Positions 49,836 through 62,252 of a stretch of DNA of 64,000 bases are shown piece by piece. Source of the DNA: Phallus indusiatus (lineage: Eukaryota > Basidiomycota > Agaricomycetes > Phallales > Phallaceae); the NCBI GenBank assembly GCA_027605045.1, contig JAQFWX010000040.1, positions 1 through 64,000 on the forward strand. The letters run 5' to 3'. Every line of letters begins with the position of its first letter. Position 1 is the stretch's first letter. The position numbers and the translations under genes are program-made. The notes under the pieces were generated by a model. The model did no database searches and was not told the origin of the DNA. It saw nothing but the letters and a program-made list of their open reading frames with translations.

Positions 49836-49841
49836 TTTATA
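49836..49841 (-). promoter_or_regulatory. TATA-like box of the aquaglyceroporin gene
   Basis: TATAAA on the minus strand, about 64 bases upstream of ATG 49772. A second AT-rich stretch lies near 49937. The role is inferred from position. Confidence 0.35.
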
Positions 49842-50700
49842 TGGACCTTTTTTCGAAGCTCGGCTCCGTCGAAACGAGACAGTTTGGATAATAAGACGCT
49901 CGAAACGCCATTGTGAGAAGCGAACGCCGAAAAAAAATATATAGAACATAAAGACCTCCTATTTAATGACAGGAAGTGGCCCTGTGTGTCTCGGTGTTTA
50001 GGGAACATGAAGACACTCCGATGTGATTGAACAGGAATTTAATTCTGAAAAGCGGCAGAACCGAATAATTTGTATTTGGAGTCATATGAAGAAATATTCC
50101 TGAAATTATTTAATGGACCCTCTAAAGTGTCAAGGTGCCAGGTTTAGAAAGACATACTTTTTTTATAGAACATAACTAGGACCCCTTGTGCCTCTCGTGT
50201 GTCAACGACAAAAATCGTGCCATTTGTACAATTCTTCATTGAAATGTCGTCAATCACATGCTAGTAACTGCTCCTGGACGCTTCGTTTTTGTTTCTGGGA
50301 TGAGGTAATATAGACCTGGGAGAAACCGGATCTGTGAGCCAGCCCCCCACGCGTCCTCTTCATAGATTTCAATGAAGTGAATACGGATTCACCATGTCAA
50401 CACATGCACAATGCAGTAATGTTTGTGAATCAAAACAAGACCGTGAATTTGCGGGAGGGAAGTTACCGACGGTGATGATTGTTTTGTTTGCGCCTGGAAT
50501 TCAAGAAAATATCCAATCTGGACGTGTCATAACACGGTATTGTATCACCTCCGATGGGATGAGAACAGGACTGAAAGGAACATACATTGATACACGATGC
50601 ACGAATCATCAGCCTGGCTTGGCCCGCAAGCCAGTGGGCCTGGCAAAAGCCGTTCCACTAGTGACAGTCACACTTTCTGTCACGCCCTTCCCGAGCGATC
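49842..50700. other. Divergent promoter region
   Basis: About 860 bases between the aquaglyceroporin (-) and the DnaJ gene (+). I see no independent gene. The open frame at 50394-50849 overlaps the DnaJ start in another frame and lacks support. Two A/T-rich tracts at 50155-50165 and 49800-49803 are unremarkable. Confidence 0.4.
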
Positions 50701-52741
50701 ATGAACACGAGCAATGTCCTTCCCTCACGTCCGATATGGCCTCAAATTCAAACAGCATGTTCGAGATGTTCCGTGAAGCTGGAATTTCCTATTCCATCAC
50801 CAGAACCATCTTACAATACCACATTGCGAGTCCGCTGCTTCTCATGTAACCATATCTTCTCGCACAGCTACTCTTCCGCCTCCAAATCCGGATCCAGCAT
50901 TTCTTCAACATCGGACAAAGAAATACCAAAGGGAGATGCTAGTACTTCCAAGAGAATAGATAATAGAAGAATTGGGACGCAAGATCGACCTCTCGAAACG
51001 GCTTATTATGAAATTTTAGGTGTCGAGATCACCGCCACAACTGAGGAAATTAAGAAAGCATATCGTATGTCAATTCTTAATATGTGGGCCAGATCCACGT
51101 TTCAAAGCTTTGTTTAAAGCCCCTTTTACTAGGTCGCCTTGCTATCAAATTCCATCCTGATAAGAACAGAGACGATCCCAACGCAGAAGAAAGGGCGAGT
51201 TTACAACCATTCTTCTTTCTCCATTGATCTTATACTTGTGGATAGTTCAAGCAAATAAGCGTGGCATACCAGGTAAATATCTCCTTTCTCTTATCATCAT
51301 ATCTATATGATGCTCTTTTGGCAGACTTTATCCGATCCAGCTTTGCGTAAAAAATACAATGAGTTTGGCTCTAGGGAGTCCCAGCCTGAAGGTGGCTTCA
51401 TGGATCCGGAAGCCTTCTTCAGCCAACTGTTTGGTGGGGAAAAATTCATACCTTTTATTGGTCAGATCTCGCTGGGTAGCGATATGAAGACCGCGTTGCA
51501 AGAAGACAACGAAGAGATCACTACAACAGGCACAGATGGCACCCAGCGTCCCAAGACCAAGAAGGAGATGACGCCCGAAGAAAGGCAAAAGAAGGAAGAA
51601 AAGGAAAAGAAGGAAGCTGCTGAGGTAAGGGGAAGGGATGCCTATCTTTCTACTTTCTTCGGAAAACTGACTATTTCGATTAGAGAGCGGCCATACGAGA
51701 AGAACGTGTTAAAACACTCATAGAGGGACTGGAACGCAAACTCAGTATCTACACTGAATCGGTAACAGGAGTTAACGACCAAGAGGTGACACACAGTTGG
51801 CGGACAATATGTCAATTAGAAGCAGAGTCAGCCCTTAATCTTTAATTTGTTGTACCACTCTCTCAATCACATTGAAACATACAGGCAATTAAAGGAAGAA
51901 TCATACGGTGTCGAGTTACTAAACACGATCGGATTCGTTTACACATCGAAAGCTCGGTAAGCACTTCTCAGCCTTGTGACCAATAATCTTATCTTACATT
52001 CTTTTAGTCAATTCCTAGCTTCCAAACAGAGCTTTTTAGGCGTGGGAGGGTGGCTTCATAATGTGCAAGGGAAATACCACGTATTTAGTGAAACGTACGT
52101 TGAATTAATTGCTTTCGAAGTGGGCTGCTACTAGACTCAAAGCTCTTGGCCAGCGTCTCAACCATCCGGGCCGCGGTCGATCTGAAACAGACATTTGACC
52201 AAATGGCTGCAGCTGAGAAAGCAGGTTCATTAACTCCTGAAGAGAAACGTCGACTTGAAGAAGCGGCTGCGGAAAAGGTTTGTCTCTTACCTTTTGTTTA
52301 CATCCCAATGATGGAAGGACATAGACTAAACTCTGTTTTAGGGACTTCAAGCTCTTTTCAAGGTACTTATCCTGTCATTGAGCAGTGCCGTTGTGCTTCT
52401 CTTCTAATCATTACTATCTTCAGGGCGCAAAACTTGAAATAGAATCTGTACTTCGCGAGGTATGCGATCGTATACTATCGCCGGCTCCACCAGTCTTGGC
52501 TCGAGGAGGTCAGGTTGCTCCACAAGCATCTCCCATCTCTCGCGAAAAGCTTTATGCAAGGGCTGTCGCGCTACAGATCATGGGCGAGGTAGGGTCCATC
52601 CACTATCGTTCTTTTCTGTTTGAGTTGATTATTGGTTTGAAGGCGTTCATGGCCGTTCGTAAGGAGCCATCCGATGAATCAGACTATGTCAAGATCGAAA
52701 AGGCCAGCCGTGAAGCAGCTGCGAAGTCAAACGCATCATAA
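50701..52741 (+). CDS. DnaJ-X co-chaperone (Caj1/Djp1-like)
   Basis: About ten exons encode roughly 490 residues from ATG 50701. An N-terminal zinc-ribbon-like segment has two CxxC pairs (CSRC and CFSC). The J domain follows, YYEILGVEITATTEEIKKAY then RRLAIKFHPDKNRDDPNAEE, with the essential HPD. After the J domain come SDPALRKKYNEFG, a charged helical region rich in Lys and Glu, and the DnaJ-X domain (SYGVELLNTIGFVYTSKARQ and LGVGGWLHNVQGKYHVFSET). The end is KASREAAAKSNAS. Homologues in yeast (Caj1, Djp1) stimulate Hsp70 and help peroxisomal or membrane protein import. One intron is GC-AG (51195-51245, 51 bases), and one exon is only 21 bases (52342-52362). No frame break is seen when these are used. 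Splicing into VSTIRAAVDLKQ uses the acceptor at about 52152. Confidence 0.86.
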
Positions 52742-52995
52742 TCAGCATCAATCTTCGCATTTTTTCCCCATTGTTTTGTATGCATTGTTTCAATGATTAA
52801 CGGCATCACGAATCTTACGGATCGTATATATACACGGTGCAATACAATAATAGCACGTTCTAATTGATTCTTACAAAAACAATGTCTTTTTGACCCTAAT
52901 TCGTCGTACATCGTAACAATTTTGTAATATAATTATTTATGACGTTAATCAAAGCTTGACGACAGAAACGACTTGGGAAACAAATTAGAGCGTGT
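52742..52995. other. Convergent 3' flanks
   Basis: A short AT-rich region between the convergent DnaJ and tyrosyl-tRNA synthetase genes, expected to hold both polyadenylation regions. Confidence 0.45.
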
Positions 52996-54605
52996 CTATG
53001 GTGGTGCCGGTATAGTCGCATCCGTTTCTTTGGCGGTACCATTTGCTTCCACGTTCTGCTGCGTGGCGTTTTTGCCTTTGCCAGGTGGAGGTGGATGGTA
53101 GACCTTCTCCTATTTGCATGAAATAGTTAGACACTGCAGGAGAGATATTACAACGCAATACCTTCTTGGGTTTGCCTTGCTTGACTTCTGGCGGATAAGC
53201 CAGATCGGTCACCTTTTGCCATTCCTCGTTCTCTTGAAATGCCTTTTGAATGGGTTCCAAAAGCTCGATAAGGGCATCTCCGACCGCTTTCTTCAGGTCG
53301 CCAGGATGTATCTCTTTAGCCTGAAAGGCTGCTTCCAAGTCACCATACGTGGCGAAGTGTAGAGGACCACCATATTTCTCGTCTCTAGGGATGGAAAATA
53401 CAGTGCCATCTGGTGCGCCGGATCCCGCAAACGGCAATTTTCCATCACTTTGGCTCAGTCCAGCCTTTTCAGCAGCTAACCGCTCGATCCGCAATTCACT
53501 GACTGGGATCAGCACGGCCTTGGCAAACGCTAATAGACCGTTCTCAGTCACGTTTCCTTCTTCACAAAAGGCTTTCTTGATTTTGGTCCGAACTACGTTC
53601 GGAGGATCTAGAAAATCGATTTTCGAATTTGGATCCGATGATGACATCTTTGCGCCTTGTAGCCCTGGGACCATGGGATTCATGAGATGCGCTCGTTTGC
53701 GATAGCCTAATCGTGGTAGGTAGAGTTCTGCGAATGTGAAGATTTTGCGCTAAACAGGAAGGAAACAACTCGAGCTTCGGCGGACTATTCATAACGTAAT
53801 ATGATACACGTCCACATACCTGATCAACGCCACCAAATTGAAAGTCAACGCCTAGGTATTCTTCGTCGAGTGCTTGTAACCCAGGGTAAAGAAGTCCACT
53901 CAGCAAAGGACTCTCAACTTGTTTTACAACTTCAGCACCGGCTTTTTTGGCGTCGTGTTCCGTGACCGTAGCACAAAGCTTGTAGTTATCCATGTTGTAC
54001 TCCCGGGTGAGCTGGTAACTCGATCCTTGGACAAATCGCAGCTTGGATACAGGAATAGAAAGTGACTCAAACACTGCACGCAGAACAAATTCGTAGTATT
54101 TTGTCCGATGGGCCACGAGCTCCAGCGGTGCTTTTAAGTTATCGAGGAATGCATGGACATCTAGGTTTCATGACGGGATGTCAGGGCTACAAGCGCAAGT
54201 CATCGATTAGGTATGCTTTACCAGCTAGTAAAATTGTAACCTGAGTATCAAAAATAAGCAAAGTCTTTGTAGCGATTTACTGAAGTACAAACCTCTACAT
54301 CAGCTCTCAAAAAGTCCGCGATTTTCGTCAAGGGGACAAAGTATCCGATATGAGCTGAGAGGAGATAAGGCAAAATATCATTCATACGGTAGCTCAGAGA
54401 CTCACGTCTTCCTGTAGGAGCAGTTCCTAAAAAAACCAAGCCTTTCACTTTAGTTGATCGCGATGATTATGTCGCTCATACCCCAGTAGCATTTAGGTGA
54501 TCTTCCTTCGGCTAATATGGCCTGTATCGTCTCCTTTCCAAGAACTTCATCCAATCGACGAGTAATAAGATCGTAACGTGCTTGGGGATCTGATGGAGCA
54601 GACAT
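52996..54605 (-). CDS. TYS1: Cytosolic tyrosyl-tRNA synthetase
   Basis: A multi-exon minus-strand gene from ATG 54605 ([20 protein letters not shown]) to TAG 52996-52998, about 430 residues. The class I signature TAPTGRPHIGYFVP is assembled across two introns (near 54435-54475 and 54360-54407) and carries the HIGH-like PHIGY. Further family blocks are [36 protein letters not shown], and the KMSSS loop in [15 protein letters not shown] (near 53630). The C-terminal tail ([15 protein letters not shown] and on) is low complexity, with no EMAPII-like domain, as in other fungal enzymes. It charges tRNA-Tyr with tyrosine in the cytosol. It is a housekeeping gene and looks intact. The symbol is that of the yeast orthologue. 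Confidence 0.92.
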
Positions 54606-55058
54606 GATAGAGGAAGTCAGGAAAACTACATGAAAATAGCTTTCCGCCAGCAAAGTGACTCAGCTTCGTTATGTAATTGACCTTAGTAAGCAATCGGCTC
54701 ACGACGCTGCATCGATACACGACCAATACACGACGGTGATGTCACGACCTATAATGAATACAAAGGAGAATTTACCACATGGGGACGGTCTGCGCGGGTA
54801 TGCGTTCTGGTAGTTCACTAGCAGATAAAATCTATCCAAAATTAATTCTTAGCTTGAAAGCTTGACCTGGAAACAGGTTATGCTTCCGATAGAAGGTGCA
54901 TCGGTTCATCAAGGTAGTCCTCGGTGATGCTACACTGGACACTGAATATTTGAATTGTTAAGGAATGAGTTCATCGAGAGCCAGCTCCTTTCTGGCTTTC
55001 TGGCAACATGGGAGATGAAATTAGGAGTACTGGCTGGATGCTGATTGCGTCGTAATAG
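54606..55058. other. Intergenic stretch
   Basis: Promoter side of the tRNA synthetase gene. I see no other feature. Confidence 0.4.
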
Positions 55059-55256
55059 GCTCGATCTCAAATAAAACACGCAACACGGCGCACAGAATCA
55101 TATTGCACCCCCATATATATTTTTGTTGGCTCCAGGCACAGAAAGGCACATTTGCCACTACTGTTAAACTAATTAAATAAAAATCAACAATTTAAGAACA
55201 GGATCACTTTTAAGTGTCCAGTTTATTGTTTCTTCTACCACTCGAATGTCCGCACC

Positions 55257-57417
55257 TTATGTTCTACGTCGTCTGAACATCACTTCCGCAGCCATATTTG
55301 GAATACATGTTAAGGCTAGCGAGATATTTGGTGGGCGAACGCCTTCCGTCTTCAGTTTAATATCGTAATTAAGTAAAAGGTGTGCCATCATCGCTTTCAA
55401 CTCATTAGCAGCAAAGAAACGGCCAGGGCTATTGTTGAAGTACATGTCATTTCTTGCTCGTTCACTTCTCATGAAGACAATACACTCACCATGCGTGTTT
55501 TCCATGACCGAAAGGAAGATAATCCGGAGATGTGTTAGTAAATTGATTGGTGGTATTTAAACCGTCTTGGGTTCTAATATCTGCAAATCGGAAACCATCA
55601 AACTTATCTCCCTCAGGGTATCTTTCGTCATCGCGGTGGATCGGGTACGAAGCGGCAGAGACATAGGTTCCCTTCGGAATCAGAGTGCCGTCCGAAAAGG
55701 TGAAATTCTTCACTGCCAGGCGACTCAAGGATACTGTGGGGTTGGTTGTTAGTTGTTACTACTTCGGAGACGGGTATATTTATGTAGTGAACATACCGAA
55801 TGCAATCCCATCGTATCTCTGACTTTCTTTGAAAAAGCTGTCTAATTTATGCATCTTCGTCATGGCAACTTTTGTCCATCCGTCTTCCGCAATGACAGCT
55901 TCAATTTCCTCCCTGAGTGGTTGTATATAATGGGGTTCGGCAGCAAGATAATACAAGGCGTGAGTGAAGCTCTGTTTCATGACACAAATGTTAAATAATT
56001 GCCCAAACAAGCCAGCAAAAACGAAGATACGGACCATACTACTTGTGTGGATGGCTGCAAAATTGAAACCAACAATCCTGTTGGTCAAATTTAGGACGCT
56101 CAGTTCATCCGAATTCGGAGCTTCTTCCATCATCCATTGCAAAAGATCAGACTAGCAACTTCATCTATACATATCCTGTAATAGATTTGAAGAGAACATA
56201 CTGGTTTATCAGGATAGTCCTGACCATACTCCTCCATTTTTTCGCGTCGTTCCTTAATGAATGGACCAAGGAACTCCGCAGCTTTAGCTATTGCTTTCCG
56301 AGAGGTGGTTATATATCTCGCGGCCAAACTTTATAAAAGGAAGAGTGAAAATGCCTTTTAAATCAATAACTAAGATATGTCAAAATAGAGCTCACGGTCG
56401 CAGAAATTTCGGAAAACGCATCAGCGTTTTACGGCTTTCATTTACATGCATAGTAAGATTAATGTTGATTTTGAGGAATTCCGGATCACGACCTACATAT
56501 ATGACATGACAGAGTGTTAGAGCCAATGAGAGACATAACAATTATACGTACAGAGAGGCAGTCCAAGGAAAATCCTATTAGAAGCACGAGCGATTATTTG
56601 AACGAATGTGGAGTATGCATGTAACGACGTCCAATCTATACATTTGTCCGTGGCTTGACACCCCATCTGATATCAATGAAATGAATACTAAAAATACCTT
56701 CAGTCAAAGGAATATTATCATCAAACGCGTCCTGAATTTCTCCCCGAAGATCGTCGAACAAAAGGGCAAGGTTTTTGGTGAGATGCGAACGTAAGACGTC
56801 GACGTGGTATTCATTGGCAGGAGTGTCCAAAAGGTAGTCAATAAAAAGCAACTGGAGAAATCTTCAGATATAAATGAATTAAACAGACATCGGGACAAAG
56901 ATTAAACCTCGTTCGTAAATTCCCTGAATGACATTACGTCATCTGGGGCTTTCCGCAATTCTTCAATCTGGTGTTGTTGAGACACAATAACATGCCAGCG
57001 ACCATCGTTATCGGGTATTCGGAAAGCAGATTTTCCGTACTATAATTCAAATTTTAAACCGAGGTCGAGGGCCCGAAAGCAAAGTACAAAGCAGCAGACC
57101 TTCTTATACCCGTCACGAATAAGATCATGAGAATGCTCATTGAATTTCTTTCCGGTAGAATATGCGGAGAGAATATCACTGCCCCCTAAGGCAGGAATGT
57201 GTGCCTAAATAGAAATAACGAATAAGCAATAATGCATGCATGTTGAAGGTGTGCTCCTTACGAGTGCGTCGGGCTTCACAATCAAGAATGCTCCATATGA
57301 GAGAAGTATGACAAGTAATGTAAGCCCGATTGACGAGAAAGTCAACAGAGGCTCATTGAACTGAAAAAGAAGGGAGTAGTAACTTTGAGGAGTAGTGGAA
57401 AAATTTGCGGAAGACAT
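55257..57417 (-). CDS. Cytochrome P450 (P450-1 of a tandem pair)
   Basis: A multi-exon minus-strand gene, ATG 57417 to TAA 55257-55259, about 510 residues. An N-terminal membrane anchor (LTFSSIGLTLLVILLSYGAF) is followed by the usual P450 order. This comprises RIPDNDGRW, PDDVMSF, HLTKNLALLFDDLRGE, the I-helix NFAAIHTSS with the oxygen-activation Thr, the K-helix ExxR in FFKESQRYDG, and the heme loop FGHGKHACPGRFFA. The codon for the heme-ligand Cys is split by an intron (about 55434-55496). It should be an ER-bound monooxygenase needing a P450 reductase. Its sequence style resembles fungal P450s often labelled ent-kaurene oxidase-like, but substrate and CYP family cannot be set from sight. 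Its partner at 59317-61444 is about 80% alike in the conserved exons. Confidence 0.87.
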
Positions 57418-57454
57418 TCGTTAGCAAACGGGGACAAAGCCGAACAAAGTCGAG

Positions 57455-57462
57455 TTTTTATA
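57455..57462 (-). promoter_or_regulatory. TATA box of P450-1
   Basis: TATAAAAA on the minus strand, about 40 bases before ATG 57417. The matching position in the second P450 copy reads AATTATACC and has lost the consensus. Confidence 0.45.
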
Positions 57463-57840
57463 AGCAGTACCTACGCGCTTTGTGAGGATCTAAATTTAGT
57501 TAATGCGAGGAGCAGCCTGAAGCAGCCGAGGGTGGCGAGAAAATGATTGCGCGTGGAGATGCTTATATCTTGAGGAGCCGGTGGGAGGTAAAGCAATAGG
57601 AATTAATGCTTCATATTATTATGTATGAAATTTGAATGGAATTCTCTCGCGAGATGAAGCAACCCAAGCGAGTCGGAGGCCTAGCCAACCCAAGCTCTAG
57701 CTTGAAATTGTCCACCTGTGCGTTCAGTATCTTTTTGATGTGGAACTGCCTGCCCGCATTGAAGTCATAGGAATTGATATTGAAAAACCTGCCAAGCAAA
57801 GATATGAAGGGCGTGACCTGTCTGCGTTCGAACATTTATA

Positions 57841-58820
57841 TCAAATTCAGCAATGATTCTTGAATCAACTTCCCCTGACTCACGCGAGGAGCACTTAATG
57901 CAAGAATAAGGTCAATGGAGCTGCGGCCAGTATGAGCAAACACGTTGTGTTAAAGAACACAAACGTATCGGAATCTGGCATTATCGATCAAATGATTGCT
58001 GAGATCTGAGATTTCAAGCTGATTTTGAGCTGAAGAGTAAGCTGAGACTAAAAATTTTAACTGGTTGGCGCGCGTCACGCACTGTCACCTTTGGCGACCG
58101 CCCGAACTTAAATCTTGCCATTCGCTTTCTTATTCAAACTGACGTGATTTGAAATTCACAACACTTGTACAAATGCGTCTTGGATTTCCCGGCTCACCTG
58201 CAGATGCTGATATTGAGATAAAGAAGTGCTTACGGCAGCCAAAAGTTGAAAAAAGCAGGTTTTGGGACACGTTTAACTTTAAACTTGTGTATAAGTACAT
58301 CCTCTCGCCTCGGTTGGTGTAGGTCTCACTACAATAGGTCTAACTCAGGGCATAGATTTTATACCACATCCTAATTGACAACACGAATTAGACACTGTTG
58401 CTCTACCGATGAAGCGCGACACCTTAGCGACGAGGTAAAATCCAATCCTTTCACAATATGCGTTGCCATGATCCATCGCTTGATAATAATAATAACTCCG
58501 GTAACGCGAAATCAGAGCCCACTAAAACATTATTCAGTCTAATACAGTACTTTCCGGATTTTGCGGGAATGCCAACATCGGATCTGAACCGGTTCACCTA
58601 GTTCAAACGTGGATGACAGTATCATTCCTGGCGACCAAAGTGTATGTTTCTGATGTGTTCGATATATTTACGGATTTGTGTTAGACTCTTAGTGCCTAAC
58701 ATGACCGGAAGAGAAGCCGTGCAACCCCATTTGTGGACTAGTAATCCTTATCGTGCGAATCTTGTGTCGGACTACGCAGGTTTTCTATTTATAAGTAGAA
58801 ATAAACGGTAATCCAATACC
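57841..58820. other. Intergenic stretch between the P450 copies
   Basis: Unique sequence between the two duplication units, without a supported gene. Confidence 0.4.
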
Positions 58821-59003
58821 TCATATCTTTTCAACCTGTGCTTCAAACCTCTTGAACGCAGCCAAGCCTTTAGGACCGCTGATCAACTTATAAACGTAAT
58901 TGTCGGATAGTGACGATCTCCATGAAATTTTAAGTTTGTAAGTAGTGCATAATTCCTGTCCGAATTCATGCACTGGTGTGTCGACACCATTTATAGATTC
59001 AGC
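58821..59003 (-). pseudogene. Possible orphan last exon
   Basis: The frame runs from a good 3' splice acceptor at 59004-59009 to a stop at 58821. It reads like a real C-terminus (ESINGVDTPVHEF, then YVYKLISGPKGLAAFKRFEA). No convincing upstream exons are seen before the P450-2 unit begins. It may be the tail of a gene destroyed when the P450 unit was inserted by duplication. The family is not recognised. Confidence 0.3.
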
Positions 59004-59071
59004 CTGAAAGTGAAACCATATCAACCATTCGTAAACTAATGTACATACAAACAACGAGCGTTGGAATTGCC

Positions 59072-61800
59072 GGCTCTACGATTTCAAATAAAAACACAGA
59101 ATCATATTCACTCTTCGAGGAGCTTAATATCGGATATCCTGACGCTATTACATATAATTTAAGATGTGATTTGATAACAGGTGTCCTTCTCGAATCATAT
59201 TGCACTCGCCAGCTCCAAGCGCAGGAGACGAATAGTAATATACTTGTCACTACTGTTGAAATAATTAATTAAATAAGAGCAGGTCCACACTAAGTGACCG
59301 CTCAAATGACCGCATTTCATATTCTACGTCGTCTGAACAATACTTCAGCAGTCATATTTGGAATACAGCTCAAGGCGAGCGAGATGTTTGGTGGGCGGAC
59401 GCCTTCCGTCTTCAGTTTAATATCGTAATTGAGTAAAAGGTGTGCCATCATCGCTTTCAACTCATTAGCAGCAAAAAACCGACCGGGGCTATTGTTGAAG
59501 TACAGTTACTTTCTTGTTCGTTCACTTCGCATGACGACAATACACTCACCACGCATGTTTCCCATGCCCAAAAGGAAGGTAATCCGGGGACGTGTTAACA
59601 TATTGATTGGTGGTATTCAAACTGTCTTGGGTTCTTATATCTGCAAATCGGAAACCATCAAACTTATCGCCATCAGGGTATTTTTCGTCATTGCGGTGGA
59701 TCGGATATGCAGCAGCAGAAATAAAGGTTCCCTTCGGAATCAGAGTGCCGTCTGAAAAGGTGAAGTCTTTCATTGCCAGACGACTCAAGGATACTGTAAG
59801 TTCACTAGTTAATACGTCGAAAGTGAACACACTAATGCTGAGAACGTACTGAATCCGATTCCATCGTATCGCTGAGTTTCTCTAAAAAAGCTATCTAATT
59901 TATGCATTCTCGTCATGGCAACTTTTGTCCATCCGTCTTCCGCAACGACAGCTTCAATTTCCTCCCTGAGTGGTTGTATATAATGGGGTTCGGCAGCAAG
60001 GTGATACAAAGCGTGAGTAAAGCTCTGTTTCGTGATATAAATGTTAAACCGTTGGTTAAACAAGTGAGAAAAAACAAGGATACAGACCATACTACTTGTG
60101 TGAATTGCCGCAAAATTAAGGCCGACAATCCTGGTCGTCAGATTTAGGACGCTCAGTTCATCTGAGTTGGGAGCTTCTTCCATCAGCCATTGCAAAAGAT
60201 CAGACTGGCAGCTTCGTCAAATCATTTCAATGTTTGTTCTGAAAGGACATACTGGTTTATCAGGATAGTCCTGGCCATACTCTTCCAATTTTTCAAGCCG
60301 TTCCTCAATAAATGGACCGAGGAACTCTGCAGCTTTAGCTATTGCTTTCCGAGATGTGGTTATATATTTTGCGGCCAATCTTGGTGATAAAATATTAAAT
60401 TATGTAACAGGCAATATCGGATTGTTGAAACTTACGGTCGCAGAAAGTTCGGCAAACGCATTAATGTTTTACGGCTTTCGTTTACATGCATAGTAAGTTC
60501 AATATTGACTTTGAGGAATTCTGCATCGCGACCTATTTATGACATGATATTTAGAATATTGGGCTAATGAGAAATACCAAAATCATACTTACAGAGGGGC
60601 AGTCCAACGAAAATTCTGTTGGAAGCACGAGCGATCACTTGGACCATTGCGGAATATGCATGTACCGATGTCCAATCTGTGATTTGCTCGTCACTTGGCA
60701 CCGGTATAATAAGATGAATACTGAAAATACCTTCAGTTAAAGGAATATTGTCATCAAACGCGTTCTGGATTTCTCCCCGAAGATCGTCGAACAAAAGGGC
60801 GAGGTTTTTGGTGAGATGCGAACGTAAGACGTTAACGTGGTAGGTATTGGTGGGAGCGCCCAAAAGGTAGTCAATAAAAAGCAACTGTAAGAATCTTCAG
60901 GTATAATGAAATAAACAGACGCTTGAAAAATTAGACCTTGTTCCCAACTTCTTGGAGTGACATTACGTCGTCTGGGGCTTTCCGCAAATCTTCGACCTGA
61001 TCTTGTCGAGAAATGATAACATGCCAGCGACCATCATTATCTGGTATTCGGAAAATAGCTTTTTGGTACTAAGAATCAAATTTTAAACAGATTGGGACAC
61101 AAAAGCGAAATATGAAGTTAACAGACCTTGTTATACCCGGCACGAATAAGATCATGAGAATACTTATTGAATTTCTTTCCGGTAAAATAAGCAGAAACAA
61201 TACCACTGCCCCCTAAGGCAGGGATGTGGGCCTAGATAGAAATAGTAATTAAGCACGATTCATGTCGAAGCGGAGTACTCCTTACGAGTGGGTCGGGTCT
61301 CAAAATCAAAAATGCTCCATATGAGACCAGTATGGCAAGTAGCGTGAATCCAACTGACGAGAAAGTCAGGAGAGGTTCATTGAACTGGAACTTGAGTGGT
61401 GAGTAGTAAATCTGAGGAGTGGTCGAAAAATTTGTAGAGGACATTTTTCACTAGCGAATGGGGGTATAATTAGTCAAGCTAGCCAAGTCTCAAATTGCTT
61501 CAGTTAAGTATGCGAGAACGAGTGGCGAGAAATGATTGCGGATGAATATGCCTAAATAACTGCCGGTGGAAGATAATACAATAGAAGGAGTTGAGTCATA
61601 TTATCGGAAACGACAATTCAATGGAAGTGTCCTGGTACGAGATTAAACAGCGTGAGCGAATCGGAGGCCATCCAACTCTTGTGTCTGCATGCAATCTCTT
61701 TGATCAACACTTTCTGAACTCGAATCATAGAATTGTAAATAAAACGCCCATTGAGTCACTGACCTAGAATGAATTAGGAAGCACGCGAGACCGGACCTTT
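59072..61800 (-). repeat. Tandem duplication unit, copy 2 (contains P450-2)
   Basis: Direct repeat of 55059-57840; see that entry for the matching flank blocks. Ends are approximate and limited by divergence. Confidence 0.7.
59317..61444 (-). CDS. Cytochrome P450 (P450-2 of a tandem pair)
   Basis: Tandem duplicate of P450-1, ATG 61444 (MSSTNFSTTPQIYYSP) to TGA 59317-59319. It keeps the N-terminal anchor, the I-helix NFAAIHTSS, the K-helix ExxR (FFRETQRYDG), the meander (DKFDGFRFADIRTQD) and the heme loop FGHGKHA-CPGR. The heme Cys codon is split by an intron at the same place as in P450-1. All visible exons stay in frame, so it looks functional. Differences are spread through the protein, for example VNTSPDY for TNTSPDY and an extra residue in the N-terminal region, as expected of a fairly old duplicate free to change substrate. 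The last codons differ from copy 1 (Ile-TGA against Thr-TAA). Confidence 0.86.
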
Positions 61801-62252
61801 CTGTGTGCAAAGCTATAGAAGGCCAATGGGCTGCGATCAGTATGAGAAAACACGCTGTGTATTGAGAATTTATGACCCATCTACCCCATCGAGGACTGGT
61901 TTAGGATTGGTTTATATATTTTTTTGCTATTCCAGGTCAGTGACCTCAAGGTGGCGTACGTCTTGCACTAGTTGCAAGCGCTTAAGTAAAGACCGCTTAT
62001 CTTTTCGTCTATTTCTTTCTTGGCGCCGACGTGAATTGAAAGTCTGAGTCACGATTCCAATTCTATAACGACTCAAATCCACAATTAAATATGTTTCTTC
62101 TCCGAGACGCTCGAGAACGTAGTGCACATTGAATGAAACATGTGATTGATGATGTTATTACAGAACAGGTATCCTTGAGAAGTACAAATCGACTGTAAAA
62201 GCAATAAGTATAGTATAGTGAGTGCTGTTAGTATCTGCGAAGCAATGAGTCT
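61801..62252. other. Intergenic stretch
   Basis: Nothing supported. It holds the 3' flank of the gene at 62253 and the outer 5' flank of P450-2. Confidence 0.4.

Larger units (their letters stand above)
55059..57840 (-). repeat. Tandem duplication unit, copy 1 (contains P450-1)
   Basis: The P450 gene and both its flanks match the unit at 59072-61800. Outside the genes the matches include a 3' flank block (about 55060-55110 with 59075-59105), a block of the type actactgtt-aaataatta (55160-55185 with 59250-59275), and 5' flank sequence (57545-57620 with 61535-61605). Gene starts are 4,027 bases apart and stops 4,060 bases apart, consistent with one direct duplication followed by divergence. 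The ends are approximate. Confidence 0.7.

Noticed and set aside
50394..50849. 151-codon plus-strand frame before the DnaJ gene
   Set aside because: It overlaps the DnaJ start in a different frame. The DnaJ frame carries the CxxC ribbon and joins the J domain.
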